Positions 1 to 12,078 of a DNA stretch of 64,000 nucleotides are shown here, piece after piece. The DNA is from Fistularia commersonii. Taxonomy: Eukaryota > Chordata > Actinopteri > Syngnathiformes > Fistulariidae. Under the pieces are notes generated by a model. It did not search any database. It worked only from the letters and a program-made list of their open reading frames with translations, and was not told where the DNA came from. The translations under genes and the position numbers were made by a program. The stretch is from the NCBI GenBank assembly GCA_037954325.1, contig JBBMNZ010000067.1, positions 310,001 to 374,000 of the forward strand, read 5' to 3'. The stretch's first letter is position 1; each line of letters begins with the position of its first letter.

Positions 1-216
1 AATTCAGTGTAATCCCATCACAGGTTCAAAAGATAAAGCCATTCGTTCAAAAAGTGTTTTTATTATCGGGTTGAAGCGTTTTTGATTAAGAGTGGAAATA
101 ACTCATGAATTTCACCAAGCTGGTTTCTGCTGTTCAAATATGTTGTTCAGTACATGATTCTGCACAATATATGTCAAATTCATAGTAATCCAGCTACATT
201 TGCAAAACATATAGCC

Positions 217-233
217 ATTCGTTCAAAAAGTGC
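217..233 (+). other. Conserved 17 bp CENP-B-box-like motif (example)
   Basis: ATTCGTTCAAAAAGTGC recurs at the same place in many monomers (for example starting at 41, 217 and 393, with small changes). Compared with the mammalian CENP-B box pattern NTTCGNNNNANNCGGGN, it keeps TTCG and the central A and has G at two of the four CGGG positions, so seven of nine defining positions agree. The complete CGGG core is absent in every copy I examined. In many other monomers the start reads ATAAGGTC, ATAAGATC or ATTCATGC instead. Whether any protein binds is unknown; the resemblance may be chance. Confidence 0.35.
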
Positions 234-679
234 TTCTCTCACCGAGTTGAAGCGTTTTTGATTAGGAGTAGAAATAACTAATGGATTTCATCAAGCTGGT
301 TTTTGCCATTGAAATATGTTGTTTAGGACTTGATTCTGCACAATATATGTCAAATTCAGTGTAATCCCAACAGCGTTTCAAAAGATAGAGCCATTCGTTC
401 AAAGAATGCTTATCGCACCGAGTTGAAGCGTTTTTGATTAGGAGAGGAAATAACAATTGAATTTCACCAAGCCTGTTTCTGCTGTTGATAGATGTTGGAT
501 AGGACATGATTCTGTACAATATATGTCAAATTCAGTGTAATCCTGCGACAAGATCAAAAAATATAGCCATTCGTGCAAAAAGTGCTTATCTCACCGAGTT
601 GAAGCGTTTTTGAGTTGTAGTGGAAATAACTAATGAATTTCAACATGCTGATTTTATGCTTTTGATATATGTTGTTTAT

Positions 680-704
680 GACATGATTCTGCACAATATA
701 TGTC
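680..704. other. Short dyad GACAT...ATGTC in each monomer (example)
   Basis: GACAT at 680-684 and ATGTC at 700-704 form a 5 bp inverted repeat with a 15 base spacer, at the end of most monomers (GGACATG to ATATGTCAA). A second small inverted repeat, ATGAA T TTCAT, stands about 60 bp upstream in many units, for example at 2919-2929. Both are seen directly. Small dyads in satellites that lack CENP-B boxes have been discussed as a centromere property; a role here is only inference. Confidence 0.4.
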
Positions 705-1914
705 AAATTCAGTGTAATCCAGCGACAAGATCAAAAGATATAGCCATGCGTTCAAAAGTGCTTATGTCACCGAGTTGAAGCGTTTTTGATTAAGAGAGGA
801 AATAACAATTGAATATCATCAAGCTGGTTTCTGCTTTTGAAATATGTTGTTAAGGACATGATTCTGCACAATATATGTCAAATTCAGTGTAATCCAGCTA
901 CAAGTTCAAAAGATATAGCCTTAAGGTCAAAAAGTGCTTATCTTATCGAGTTAATCGTTTTTGAGTTGGATTGGAAATAACTCATTAATTTCATCAAGCT
1001 GGTTTCTGTTGGATATATGTTGTTTAGAACATGATTCTGCACAATATATGTCAAATTCAGTGTAATCCTGCAACAAGTTCAAAAGATTAGCCATAAGGTT
1101 AAAAAGTGCTTATCATCCCGAGGTTAAATCTTTTTTGATTTGGAGTGGAAATAACTAATGAATTCCATCATGCTGGTTTCTGCTGTTGATCTATTTTGTT
1201 TAGGACATGATTCTGCACAATATATGTCAAATTCAGTGTCATCCAGGTACAAGTTCAAAAGATATAGCCATTTGTTCAAAAAGTACTTCTCTCACCGAGT
1301 TGAAGCGTTTATGATTAGGAGTGGAAATACATAATGGATTTCATCAAGCTGGTTTTTGCCGTTGAATTATGTTGTTTAGAACATGATTTTGCACAAAATA
1401 TGTCAAATTCAGTGTAATCCAGCGACAAGATCAAAAGATATAGCCATTCGTTCAAAAAGTGCTTATCTTATCGGGTTGAAGCGTTTTCGATTAAGAGTGG
1501 AAATAACTATTGAATTTCACCAAGTTGGTTTTTGCTGTTGATATATGTTGTTTAGGACATGATTCTGCACAATATATGTCAACTTCAGTGTAATCCAGAT
1601 ACATGTTCAAAAGATATAGCCATAAGGTCAAAAAGTGCTTATCTTACCCAGGTTAAATCTTTTTAGAGTTAGAGTGGAAATAACTAATGAATTTCATCAT
1701 TCTGGTTTCTGCTGTTGATATGTGTTGTTTAGGACATGATTCAGCAAAATATATTTCAAATTTAGTGTAATCACATCACCGGTTCAAAAGATATAGCCAT
1801 TCGTTCAAAAAGTGCTTATCTTATCGAGTTAAATTTTTTTTGTGTTTGAGTGGAAATAACTAATGAATTTCATCATGCTGGCTTCCGCTGTTGAAATATG
1901 ATGTTTAGGACATG

Positions 1915-2534
1915 ATTCTGCACAATATATGTCAAATTCAGTGTAATCCAGCTACAAGTTCAAAAGATATAGCCATAAGGTTAAAAAGTGCTTATCTTAC
2001 CGAGGTTAAATCTTTTTTGAGTTGGAGTGGAAATTATGAATGAATTTAGTCATGCTGGTTTCTGCTGTTGATATATGTTGTTCAGGACATGATTCTGCAC
2101 AATATATATAAAATTCAGTGTAATCCAGTTTCAAGATCAAAAGATATAGCCATTCATGCAAAAAGTGCTTATCTCACGGAGTTGAAGCGTTTTTGATTAG
2201 GATTGGAAATAACTAATGTATTTCATCAAGTTGGTTTCTACTGTTGAAATATGCTGTTTAGGACATGATTCTGCACAATATATGTCAAATACATTGTAAT
2301 CCCATCACAGGTTCAAAGATATAGCCAATCTTTCAAAAAGTGCTTATCTCACCGAGTTAACACGTTTTTGATTAAGAAAGGAAATAACTATTGAATTTCA
2401 CCAAGCCTGTTTCTGGTGTTGATAGATGTTGTGTAGGACATGATTCTGCACAATATATGTCAAATTCAGTGTAATCCAGCGACAAGATCAAAAGATATAG
2501 CCATTCGTTCAAAAAGTGCTTATCACACTGAGTT
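1915..2534. repeat. Segment duplicated at 8788-9407
   Basis: Three to four monomers that reappear with constant spacing of 6873 bp at 8788-9407. They include distinctive variants such as GGAAATTATGAATG, ATATATATAAAATTCAG and CACGGAGTTGAAGCG. One visible difference is TGTTGATATATG near 2065 against TGTTTATATATG at the partner site. To the left of about 1915 the similarity falls abruptly to ordinary monomer level, so this marks a duplication edge. The segment leads directly into the 9-monomer higher-order repeat. Confidence 0.85.
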
Positions 2535-4120
2535 GAAGCGTTTTTGAGTTGGAGTGGAAATTACTAATGATTTGCAATATGCTGGTTTTTGCTGTTGATA
2601 TGTGTTGTTTAGGACATGATTCTGCACAATATATGTCAAAAGCAGTGTAATCCAGCTTTAAATTCAAAAGATATAGCCATAAGATCAAAAAGTGCTTATC
2701 TCACTGAGTTGAAGCGTTTTTGATTAGGAGTGGAAATAACTAATGAATTTCACCAAACTGCTTTCTGCTGTTGAAATATGTTTTTTAGGACATGATTTTG
2801 CACAAAATAAGTCAAATTCAGTGTAATCCAGCGACAAGATTAAAAGACATAGCCATTCGTGCAAAAAGTGCTTATCTCACCGAGTTGAAGCGTTTATGAT
2901 TAGGAGTGGAAATAACTAATGAATTTCATCATGCTGGTTTCTGCTGTTGAGATATGTTGTTTAGGACTTGATTCTGCAATATATATGTCAAATTCAGTGT
3001 AATCCCATCACCGGTTCAAAACATGTAGCCATTAGTTCAAAAAATGCTTATCACACCTAGTTGTAGCGCTTTTGATTAAGAGAGGAAATAACTAATGAAA
3101 TTCACCAAGCCTGTTTCTGCTGGTGATAGATGTTGTATAGAACATGATTCTGTCCCAATATATGTCAAATTCAGTGTAATCCAGCGACAAGATCAAAATA
3201 TATAGCCATTCGTGCAAAAACTGCTAATCTCACCGAGTTGAAGCGTTTTTGATTTTGAGTGGAAATGACTAATGAATTTCAATATGCTGGTTTTTGCTGT
3301 TGATATATGTTGTTTAGGACAAGATTCTGCACAATATATGTCAAATTCAGTGTAATCCAGCTACAAGTTCAAAAGATATAGCCATAAGGTCAAAATGTGC
3401 TTATCTACACCGAGTTAAATCGTTTTTGAGTTGGAGTGGAAATAACTCATGAATTTCATCAAGCTGGTTTCTGATGGTGATATATGTTGTTTAGAACATG
3501 ATTCTGCACAATATGTGTCAAATTCAGTGTAATCCCATCACAGGTTCAAAAGATGTAGCCATTCGTTAAAAAAGTGATTACCTAATTGGGTTGAAGCGTT
3601 TTTGATTAAGAGTGGAAATAACTAATGAATTTCAACGAGCTGGTTTCTGCTGTTCAAATACGTTGTTCAGTACATGATTCTGTACAATATATGTCAAATT
3701 CAGTGTAATCCAGCTACAAGTTCAAAAGATATAGCCATTCGTTCAAAAAGTGCTTCCCTCACCGTGTTGAAGAGTTTTTGATTAGGAGTGGAAATAACTA
3801 ATGAATTTCATCAAGTTGGTTTCTACTGTTGAAATATGTTATTTAGGACATGATTCTGCACAATATATGTCAAATTCAGTGTAATCCAGCGACAAGATCA
3901 AAAGATATAGCCATTTGTTCAAAAACTGCTTATCTCAAGTAGTTAACGCGTTTTTGATTAAGGGAGGAAATAACTATTGAATTTCACCAAGCCTTTTTCT
4001 GCTGTTTATAGATGTTGTTTAGGACATGATTCTGCACAATATATGTCAAATTCATTGTAATCCAGCGACAAGATCAAAAGATATAGCCATTCGTTCAAAA
4101 ACTGCTTATCTCGCCGAGTT
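2535..4120. repeat. 9-monomer higher-order repeat (1586 bp), copy 1
   Basis: This block is followed at once by a near-identical copy. The variant ATGTCAAAAGCAGTG is at about 2635 here and 4221 in copy 2, giving a period of 1586 bp, or nine monomers. Other diagnostic variants are GTTGTAGCGCTTTTG, TGATGGTGATATATG and CCCTCACCGTGTTG. Copy 1 has one extra C near 3153 (TGTCCCAATA against TGTCCAATA), so the spacing becomes 1585 bp beyond that point. It also has TTGAGATATG near 2947 where copy 2 has TTGAAATATG. The left edge is where TATCACACTGAG in copy 1 stops matching TATCTCGCCGAG at the corresponding place. Confidence 0.9.
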
Positions 4121-5706
4121 GAAGCGTTTTTGAGTTGGAGTGGAAATTACTAATGATTTGCAATATGCTGGTTTTTGCTGTTGATATGTGTTGTTTAGGA
4201 CATGATTCTGCACAATATATGTCAAAAGCAGTGTAATCCAGCTTTAAATTCAAAAGATATAGCCATAAGATCAAAAAGTGCTTATCTCACTGAGTTGAAG
4301 CGTTTTTGATTAGGAGTGGAAATAACTAATGAATTTCACCAAACTGCTTTCTGCTGTTGAAATATGTTTTTTAGGACATGATTTTGCACAAAATAAGTCA
4401 AATTCAGTGTAATCCAGCGACAAGATTAAAAGACATAGCCATTCGTGCAAAAAGTGCTTATCTCACCGAGTTGAAGCGTTTATGATTAGGAGTGGAAATA
4501 ACTAATGAATTTCATCATGCTGGTTTCTGCTGTTGAAATATGTTGTTTAGGACTTGATTCTGCAATATATATGTCAAATTCAGTGTAATCCCATCACCGG
4601 TTCAAAACATGTAGCCATTAGTTCAAAAAATGCTTATCACACCTAGTTGTAGCGCTTTTGATTAAGAGAGGAAATAACTAATGAAATTCACCAAGCCTGT
4701 TTCTGCTGGTGATAGATGTTGTATAGAACATGATTCTGTCCAATATATGTCAAATTCAGTGTAATCCAGCGACAATATCAAAATATATAGCCATTCGTGC
4801 AAAAACTGCTAATCTCACCGAGTTGAAGCGTTTTTGATTTTGAGTGGAAATGACTAATGAATTTCAATATGCTGGTTTTTGCTGTTGATATATGTTGTTT
4901 AGGACAAGATTCTGCACAATATATGTCAAATTCAGTGTAATCCAGCTACAAGTTCAAAAGATATAGCCATAAGGTCAAAATGTGCTTATCTACACCGAGT
5001 TAAATCGTTTTTGAGTTGGAGTGGAAATAACTCATGAATTTCATCAAGCTGGTTTCTGATGGTGATATATGTTGTTTAGAACATGATTCTGCACAATATG
5101 TGTCAAATTCAGTGTAATCCCATCACAGGTTCAAAAGATGTAGCCATTCGTTAAAAAAGTGATTACCTAATTGGGTTGAAGCGTTTTTGATTAAGAGTGG
5201 AAATAACTAATGAATTTCAACGAGCTGGTTTCTGCTGTTCAAATACGTTGTTCAGTACATGATTCTGTACAATATATGTCAAATTCAGTGTAATCCAGCT
5301 ACAAGTTCAAAAGATATAGCCATTCGTTCAAAAAGTGCTTCCCTCACCGTGTTGAAGAGTTTTTGATTAGGAGTGGAAATAACTAATGAATTTCATCAAG
5401 TTGGTTTCTACTGTTGAAATATGTTATTTAGGACATGATTCTGCACAATATATGTCAAATTCAGTGTAATCCAGCGACAAGATCAAAAGATATAGCCATT
5501 TGTTCAAAAACTGCTTATCTCAAGTAGTTAACGCGTTTTTGATTAAGGGAGGAAATAACTATTGAATTTCACCAAGCCTTTTTCTGCTGTTTATAGATGT
5601 TGTTTAGGACATGATTCTGCACAATATATGTCAAATTCATTGTAATCCAGCGACAAGATCAAAAGATATAGCCATTCGTTCAAAAACTGCTAATCTCGCC
5701 GAGTTG
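4121..5706. repeat. 9-monomer higher-order repeat, copy 2
   Basis: Second tandem copy of the nine-monomer unit, 1585-1586 bp downstream of copy 1 and differing by only a few bases and one single-base indel. It ends near 5706-5735, where copy 1 continues as ATGATTTGCAATATG and this copy reads ATGAATTACAATATG and enters the next block. A third copy lies 5287 bp further on: CCCTCACCGTG is at 5341 here and 10628 there. Confidence 0.9.
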
Positions 5707-5734
5707 AAGCGTTTTTGAGTTGGAGTGGAAATTA

Positions 5735-8700
5735 CTAATGAATTACAATATGCTGGTTTTTTGCTGTTGATATGTGTTGTTTATTACATGATTCTGCACT
5801 ATATATGTCAAATTCAGTGTAATCCAGCTATAAATTCAAAAGATATAGCCATAAGATCAAAAAGTGCTTATGTCACTGAGTTGAAGGGTTTTTGAGTTGG
5901 AGTGGAAATAACTAATGGCTTTATCAAGCTGGTTTTTGCCGGTGGAATATGTTATTTAGAACATGATTTTGCACAATTAATATCAAATTCAGTGTAATCC
6001 AGCTACAAGTTCAAAAGATATAGCCATTCGTTCAAAAAGTGCTTTTCTCACCGAGTTGAAGCGTTTTTGATTAGGAGTGGATATATCTAATGGATTTCAT
6101 CAAGCTGGTTTTTACCGTTGAAATGTGTTGTTTAGAACAAGAGTTTTACAATTTATGTCAAATTCAGTGTAATCCAGGTACATTTTCAAAAGATATAGCC
6201 ATTCGTTTAAAAAGTGCTTATCTCACCGAGTTGAAACGTTTTTGAGTAGGAGTGGAAATAACTAATGAATTTCATTAATCTGGTTTCTGCTGTTGAAATA
6301 TGTTGTTTAGGACATGATTCTGCACAAAATATGTCAAATTCAGTGTAATTCAGCGACAAGATCAAAAGATATAGCCATTCGTTCAAAAAGTTTTTATCTC
6401 ATCGGGTTGAAGCGTTTTTGATTAGGAGTGGAAATATCTAATGAATTTCATCAAGTTGGTTTCTACTGTTAAATATGTTGTTTAGGACATGATTCTGCAC
6501 AATATATGTCAAATTCAGCGTAATCCCATCACATTTTCAAAAGATATAGCCATTCGTTCAACAACGCCTTATCTAACCGAGTTGAAGCGATTTCGATTAG
6601 GAGTGGAAAAAACTAATGGATTTCATCCAGCTGGTTTCTGCTGTTGAAATATGTTGTATAGGACATGATTCTGCACAATATATGTCAAATTCAGTGTAAT
6701 CCAGCGACAAGATCAAAAGATATAACCATTCGTTCAAAAACTGCTTATCTCACCGAGTTGAAGCGTTTTTGAGTTGCAGTGGAAATGACTAATGAATTTC
6801 AATATGCGGGTTTTGCTGTTGATATATGTTGTTTAGGACATGATTTTGCACAATATATGTCAAATTTAGTTTTATCACATCACCGGTTTAAAAGATATAG
6901 CCATTCGTTCAAAAAGTGCTTATCTTATCGCGTTGAAGCGTTTTTGATGAAGAGCGGAAATAACTAATGAATTTCACCAATTTGGTTTTTGCTGTTGATA
7001 TATGTTGATAAGGACATGATTCTGCACAATATATGTCAAATTCATGTTAATCCAGCCACAAGTTCAAAAGATGTATCCATAAGGTCAAAAACTGATTTTC
7101 TCACCGAATTGAAGCGTTTTTGATCAGGAGTGGAAATAACTAATGGATTTCATCATTCTGGTTTCTGCTGTTGAAATATGTTGTCTAGGACATGATTCTG
7201 CACTATATATGTCAATTTCAGTGTAATCCCATCACAGGTTAAAAAGATATAGCCATTCGTTCAAAAAGTCTTCATCTCACCGAGTTGAAGCGTTTTTGAT
7301 TAGGAGTGAAAATAACTAATGAATTTCATCAAGCTGGTTTCTGCTTTTGAAATATGTTGTTTATGACATGATTCTGCAATATATATATCAAATTCAGTGT
7401 AACCCTGCAACAGGATCAAAATATATAGCCATTCGTTCAAAAAGTGCTTTTCTCACCGAATTGAAGCGTTTTTGATCAGGAGTGGAAATAACTAATGGAT
7501 TTCATCAAGCTGGTTTCTGCCGTTGAAATATGTTGTTTGGAACATGATTTTGCACAATATATGTCAATTTCAGTGGAATCCAGCTACAAGTTCAAAAGAT
7601 ATAGCCATTCGTTGAAAACTTGCTTATCTTACTGAGTTGAAGCGTTTTTGATTTGGAGTGGAAATAACTAATGAATATCATCAAGCTGGTTTCTGCTGTT
7701 GAAATATGTTGTTTAGGACATGATTCTGCACAAAATATTTCAAATTCAGTGTAATCCCATCACAGGTTCAAAAGATATAGCCATTCGTTCAAAAACTGCG
7801 TATATCACCGAGTTGAAGCGTTTTTGATTAGGAGAGGAAAAAACTATTGAATTTCACTAAGCCTATTTCTGCTGTTGATAGATGTTGTATAGGACATGAT
7901 TCTGCACAATATATGTCAAATTCAGTGTAATTCAGAGACAAGATCAAAAGATATAGCCATTCGTTCAAAAACTGCTTATCTCACCGAGTTGAAGCGTTTT
8001 TGAGTTGGAATGGAAATGACTAATGAATTTCATCAAATTAATTTCATCTAGCTTTTTTCTGCTGTTGAAATATTGTTTAGGACATGATTCTACACAAAAT
8101 ATGTAAAATTCAGTGTAATCCCATCACAGGTTCAAAAGATATAGCCATTCGATCAAAAAGTGCTTAACTCACCGAGTTGAAGCGTTTTTGATTAAGAGAG
8201 GAAATAACTATTGAATTTCACCAAGCCTGTTTCTGCTGTTGATAGATGTTGTATAGGACATGATTCTGTACAATATATGTCATATTTAGTGTAATCCAGG
8301 GACAAGATCAAAAGATATAGCCATTCGTTCAAAAACTGCTTTTCTCACCGAGTTGAAGCGTTTTTGATTAGGAGTGGAAATAACAAATGAATTTCATCAA
8401 GCTGGTTTCTGCTGTTGAAATTTGTTGTTTAGGACATGATTCTACACAAAATATGTCAAATTCAGTGCAATCCAGCGTCAAGATCAAAAGATATAGCCTT
8501 AAGTTCAAAAAGTGCTTATCTTACCGAGTTAAATCATTTTTGAGTTGGATTGGAAATAACTAATGAATTTCACCAAGCTGGTTTCTGCTATTCAAATATG
8601 TTGTTCAGTACATGATTCTGCACAATATATGTAAATTCAGTGTAATCCAGCTACAAGTTCAAAAGATATAGCCATTCGTTCAAAAAGTGCTTCCCTCACA

Positions 8701-8870
8701 GAGTTGAAGCGTTTTTGATTAGGAGTGGAAAAAACTAATGGATTTCATCAAGCTGGTTACTGCTGGATATATGTTGTTTAGATCATGATTCTGCACAATA
8801 TATGTCAAATTCAGTGTAATCCAGCTACAAGTTCAAAAGATATAGCCATAAGGTTAAAAAGTGCTTATCT
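5735..8870. repeat. Long repeat block B, copy 1 (~3.1 kb)
   Basis: About 18 monomers that recur at 12079-15038 and 16134-18555. Spacing to the third copy is constant at 10399 bp, measured from GCTGGTTTTTT at 5752 and 16151, and from the 14 bp micro-duplication at 8036 and 18435. Spacing to the second copy changes from 6344 to 6168 bp inside the block, a difference of exactly one monomer. Distinctive units carry GCCGGTGGAATATG, AACAAGAGTTTTAC, CAACAACGCC, AATATGCGGG, CACCAATTTGG and GTGTAACCCTGC. Copy 1 looks complete and is probably nearest the ancestral order. Confidence 0.88.
8022..8049. repeat. 14 bp micro-duplication inside a monomer (block B copy 1)
   Basis: AATGAATTTCATCA is followed directly by AATTAATTTCATCT, so this monomer carries a 14 bp internal tandem duplication at the conserved ATGAATTTCAT site. 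The same event is present at 14190-14217 and 18421-18448, so it predates the copying of block B. In the third copy both halves still read AATGAATTTCATC, which is probably the original form; the T at 8039 would then be a later change shared by copies 1 and 2. Confidence 0.85.
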
Positions 8871-11030
8871 TACCGAGGTTAAATCTTTTTTGAGTTGGAG
8901 TGGAAATTATGAATGAATTTAGTCATGCTGGTTTCTGCTGTTTATATATGTTGTTCAGGACATGATTCTGCACAATATATATAAAATTCAGTGTAATCCA
9001 GTTTCAAGATCAAAAGATATAGCCATTCATGCAAAAAGTGCTTATCTCACGGAGTTGAAGCGTTTTTGATTAGGATTGGAAATAACTAATGTATTTCATC
9101 AAGTTGGTTTCTACTGTTGAAATATGCTGTTTAGGACATGATTCTGCACAATATATGTCAAATACATTGTAATCCCATCACAGGTTCAAAGATATAGCCA
9201 ATCTTTCAAAAAGTGCTTATCTCACCGAGTTAACACGTTTTTGATTAAGAAAGGAAATAACTATTGAATTTCACCAAGCCTGTTTCTGGTGTTGATAGAT
9301 GTTGTGTAGGACATGATTCTGCACAATATATGTCAAATTCAGTGTAATCCAGCGACAAGATCAAAAGATATAGCCATTCGTTCAAAAAGTGCTTATCACA
9401 CTGAGTTGAAGCGTTTTTGAGTTGGAGTGGAAATTACTAATGATTTGCAATATGCTGGTTTTTGCTGTTGATATGTGTTGTTTAGGACATGATTCTGCAC
9501 AATATATGTCAAAAGCAGTGTAATCCAGCTTTAAATTCAAAAGATATAGCCATAAGATCAAAAAGTGCTTATCTCACTGAGTTGAAGCGTTTTTGATTAG
9601 GAGTGGAAATAACTAATGAATTTCACCAAACTGCTTTCTGCTGTTGAAATATGTTTTTTAGGACATGATTTTGCACAAAATAAGTCAAATTCAGTGTAAT
9701 CCAGCGACAAGATTAAAAGACATAGCCATTCGTGCAAAAAGTGCTTATCTCACCGAGTTGAAGCGTTTATGATTAGGAGTGGAAATAACTAATGAATTTC
9801 ATCATGCTGGTTTCTGCTGTTGAGATATGTTGTTTAGGACTTGATTCTGCAATATATATGTCAAATTCAGTGTAATCCCATCACCGGTTCAAAACATGTA
9901 GCCATTAGTTCAAAAAATGCTTATCACACCTAGTTGTAGCGCTTTTGATTAAGAGAGGAAATAACTAATGAAATTCACCAAGCCTGTTTCTGCTGGTGAT
10001 AGATGTTGTATAGAACATGATTCTGTCCAATATATGTCAAATTCAGTGTAATCCAGCGACAAGATCAAAATATATAGCCATTCGTGCAAAAACTGCTAAT
10101 CTCACCGAGTTGAAGCGTTTTTGATTTTGAGTGGAAATGACTAATGAATTTCAACATGCTGGTTTTTGCTGTTGATATATGTTGTTTAGGACAAGATTCT
10201 GCACAATATATGTCAAATTCAGTGTAATCCAGCTACAAGTTCAAAAGATATAGCCATAAGGTCAAAATGTGCTTATCTACACCGAGTTAAATCGTTTTTG
10301 AGTTGGAGTGGAAATAACTCATGAATTTCATCAAGCTGGTTTCTGATGGTGATATATGTTGTTTAGAACATGATTCTGCACAATATGTGTCAAATTCAGT
10401 GTAATCCCATCACAGGTTCAAAAGATGTAGCCATTCGTTCAAAAAGTGATTACCTAATTGGGTTGAAGCGTTTTTGATTAAGAGTGGAAATAACTAATGA
10501 ATTTCAACGAGCTGGTTTCTGCTGTTCAAATACGTTGTTCAGTACATGATTCTGTACAATATATGTCAAATTCAGTGTAATCCAGCTACAAGTTCAAAAG
10601 ATATAGCCATTCGTTCAAAAAGTGCTTCCCTCACCGTGTTGAAGAGTTTTTGATTAGGAGTGGAAATAACTAATGAATTTCATCAAGTTGGTTTCTACTG
10701 TTGAAATATGTTATTTAGGACATGATTCTGCACAATATATGTCAAATTCAGTGTAATCCAGCGACAAGATCAAAAGATATAGCCATTTGTTCAAAAACTG
10801 CTTATCTCAAGTAGTTAACGCGTTTTTGATTAAGGGAGGAAATAACTATTGAATTTCACCAAGCCTTTTTCTACTGTTTATAGATGTTGTTTAGGACATG
10901 ATTCTGCACAATATATGTCAAATTCATTGTAATCCAGCGACAAGATCAAAAGATATAGCCATTCGTTCAAAAACTGCTTATCTCACCGAGTTGAAGCGTT
11001 TTTGAGTTGGAGTGGAAATTACTAATGAAT
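8788..11030. repeat. Duplication of 1915-4140, including third 9-monomer copy
   Basis: This stretch repeats 1915-4140 at a spacing of 6873, later 6872 bp. The part from 9408 to 10992 is the third copy of the nine-monomer unit. ATGTCAAAAGCAGTG recurs near 9508, and CCCTCACCGTG at 10628. It lacks the extra C found in copy 1, so in that respect it is closer to copy 2, from which it is 5287 bp away. Similarity ends near 11040, where this copy reads GTTGATAGGTGTTGTATAGG. Confidence 0.88.
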
Positions 11031-12078
11031 TACAATATGCTGGTTTTTGCTGTTGATAGGTGTTGTATAGGACATGATTCTTTACAATATATGTCAAATT
11101 CAGTGTAATCCAGCAATAAGTTCAAAAGATATAGCCACAAGGTCAAAAAGTGCTTATCTAACTGAGTTGAAGCGTTTTTGATTTTGAGTGGAAATGACTA
11201 ATGAATTTCATCAAGCTGGTTTCTGGTGTTGAAATATGTTGTTTAGGACATGATTCTACACAAAATATGTCAAATTCAGTGTAATCCAGCGTCAAGATCA
11301 AAAGTTATAGCCTTAAGGTCAAAAAGTGCTTATCTTTCCGAGTTAAATCGTTTTTGAGTTGGAGTGGAAAAAACTAATGAATTTCATCAAGCTGGTTTCT
11401 GCTGTTGAAATATGTTGTAAAGGACATGATTCAGCACAAAATATGTCAAATTCAGTGTAATCCAGCCACAAGTTCAAAATATATAGACATTCGTTCAAAA
11501 AGTGCTGATCTCACCGAGTAGAAGCGTTTTTTATTAGGAGTGGAAATAACTAATGAATTTCATCAAGTTGGTTTCTACTGTTGAAATACGTTGTTTAGAA
11601 CATGATTCTGCACAATATATGTCAAATTCAGTGTAATCCAGCAACAAATTCAAAAGATATAGCCATTCGTTCAAAAAGTGCTTATCTTACCGAGGTTAAA
11701 TCTTTTTTGAGTTGGAGTGGAAATAACTAATGAATGTCATCATGCTGGTTTCTGCTGTTGATATATGTTGTTTAGGACATGATTCTGCACAATATATGTC
11801 AAATTCAGTGTAATCCAATCACAGGTTCAAAAGATATAGCCATTCGTTCAAAAAGTGCTTATCTCACCGAGTTCACGCGTTTTTGATTAAGAGAGGAAAT
11901 AACTATTGAAGTTCACCAAGCCTTTTTCTGCTGTTGTTAGATTTTGTATAGGACATGATTCTGCACAATATAAATCAAATTCAGTGTAATCCAGCGACAA
12001 GATCAAAAGATATAGCCATTCGTTCAAAAACTGCTTATCTCGCCGAGTTGAAGCGTTTTTGAGTTGGAGTGGAAATTA
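11031..12078. repeat. Linking monomers between repeat blocks
   Basis: About six monomers of ordinary satellite that are not part of blocks on either side. The unit with CCAGCAATAAG and CCACAAGGTC resembles units at 28200, 30840, 33490, 36130 and 44570. The units from about 11640 to 12066 are related to 15880-16130, with fewer monomers in the latter. No gene or foreign sequence is present. Confidence 0.8.

Larger units (their letters stand above)
1..1914. repeat. Left-end block of diverged monomers
   Basis: About eleven monomers with no close tandem duplicate beside them. The first 450 bases match 22766-23220 and 61602-62050 in monomer order: a TTATCGGG-type unit, then a unit with CTCACCGAG, then the unit ending GGACTTGATTCTGC followed by CCCAACAGCG. 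The last phrase is at 366, 23131 and 61967. Units at 460-700 resemble 23400-23640 and 62590-62830. The window therefore opens inside an arrangement that recurs twice downstream. No other content is visible. Confidence 0.85.

Noticed and set aside
41..57. A true CENP-B box
   Set aside because: The required CGGG core is not present; the monomer has AGTG or AGTGC there. Only a partial resemblance is reported.
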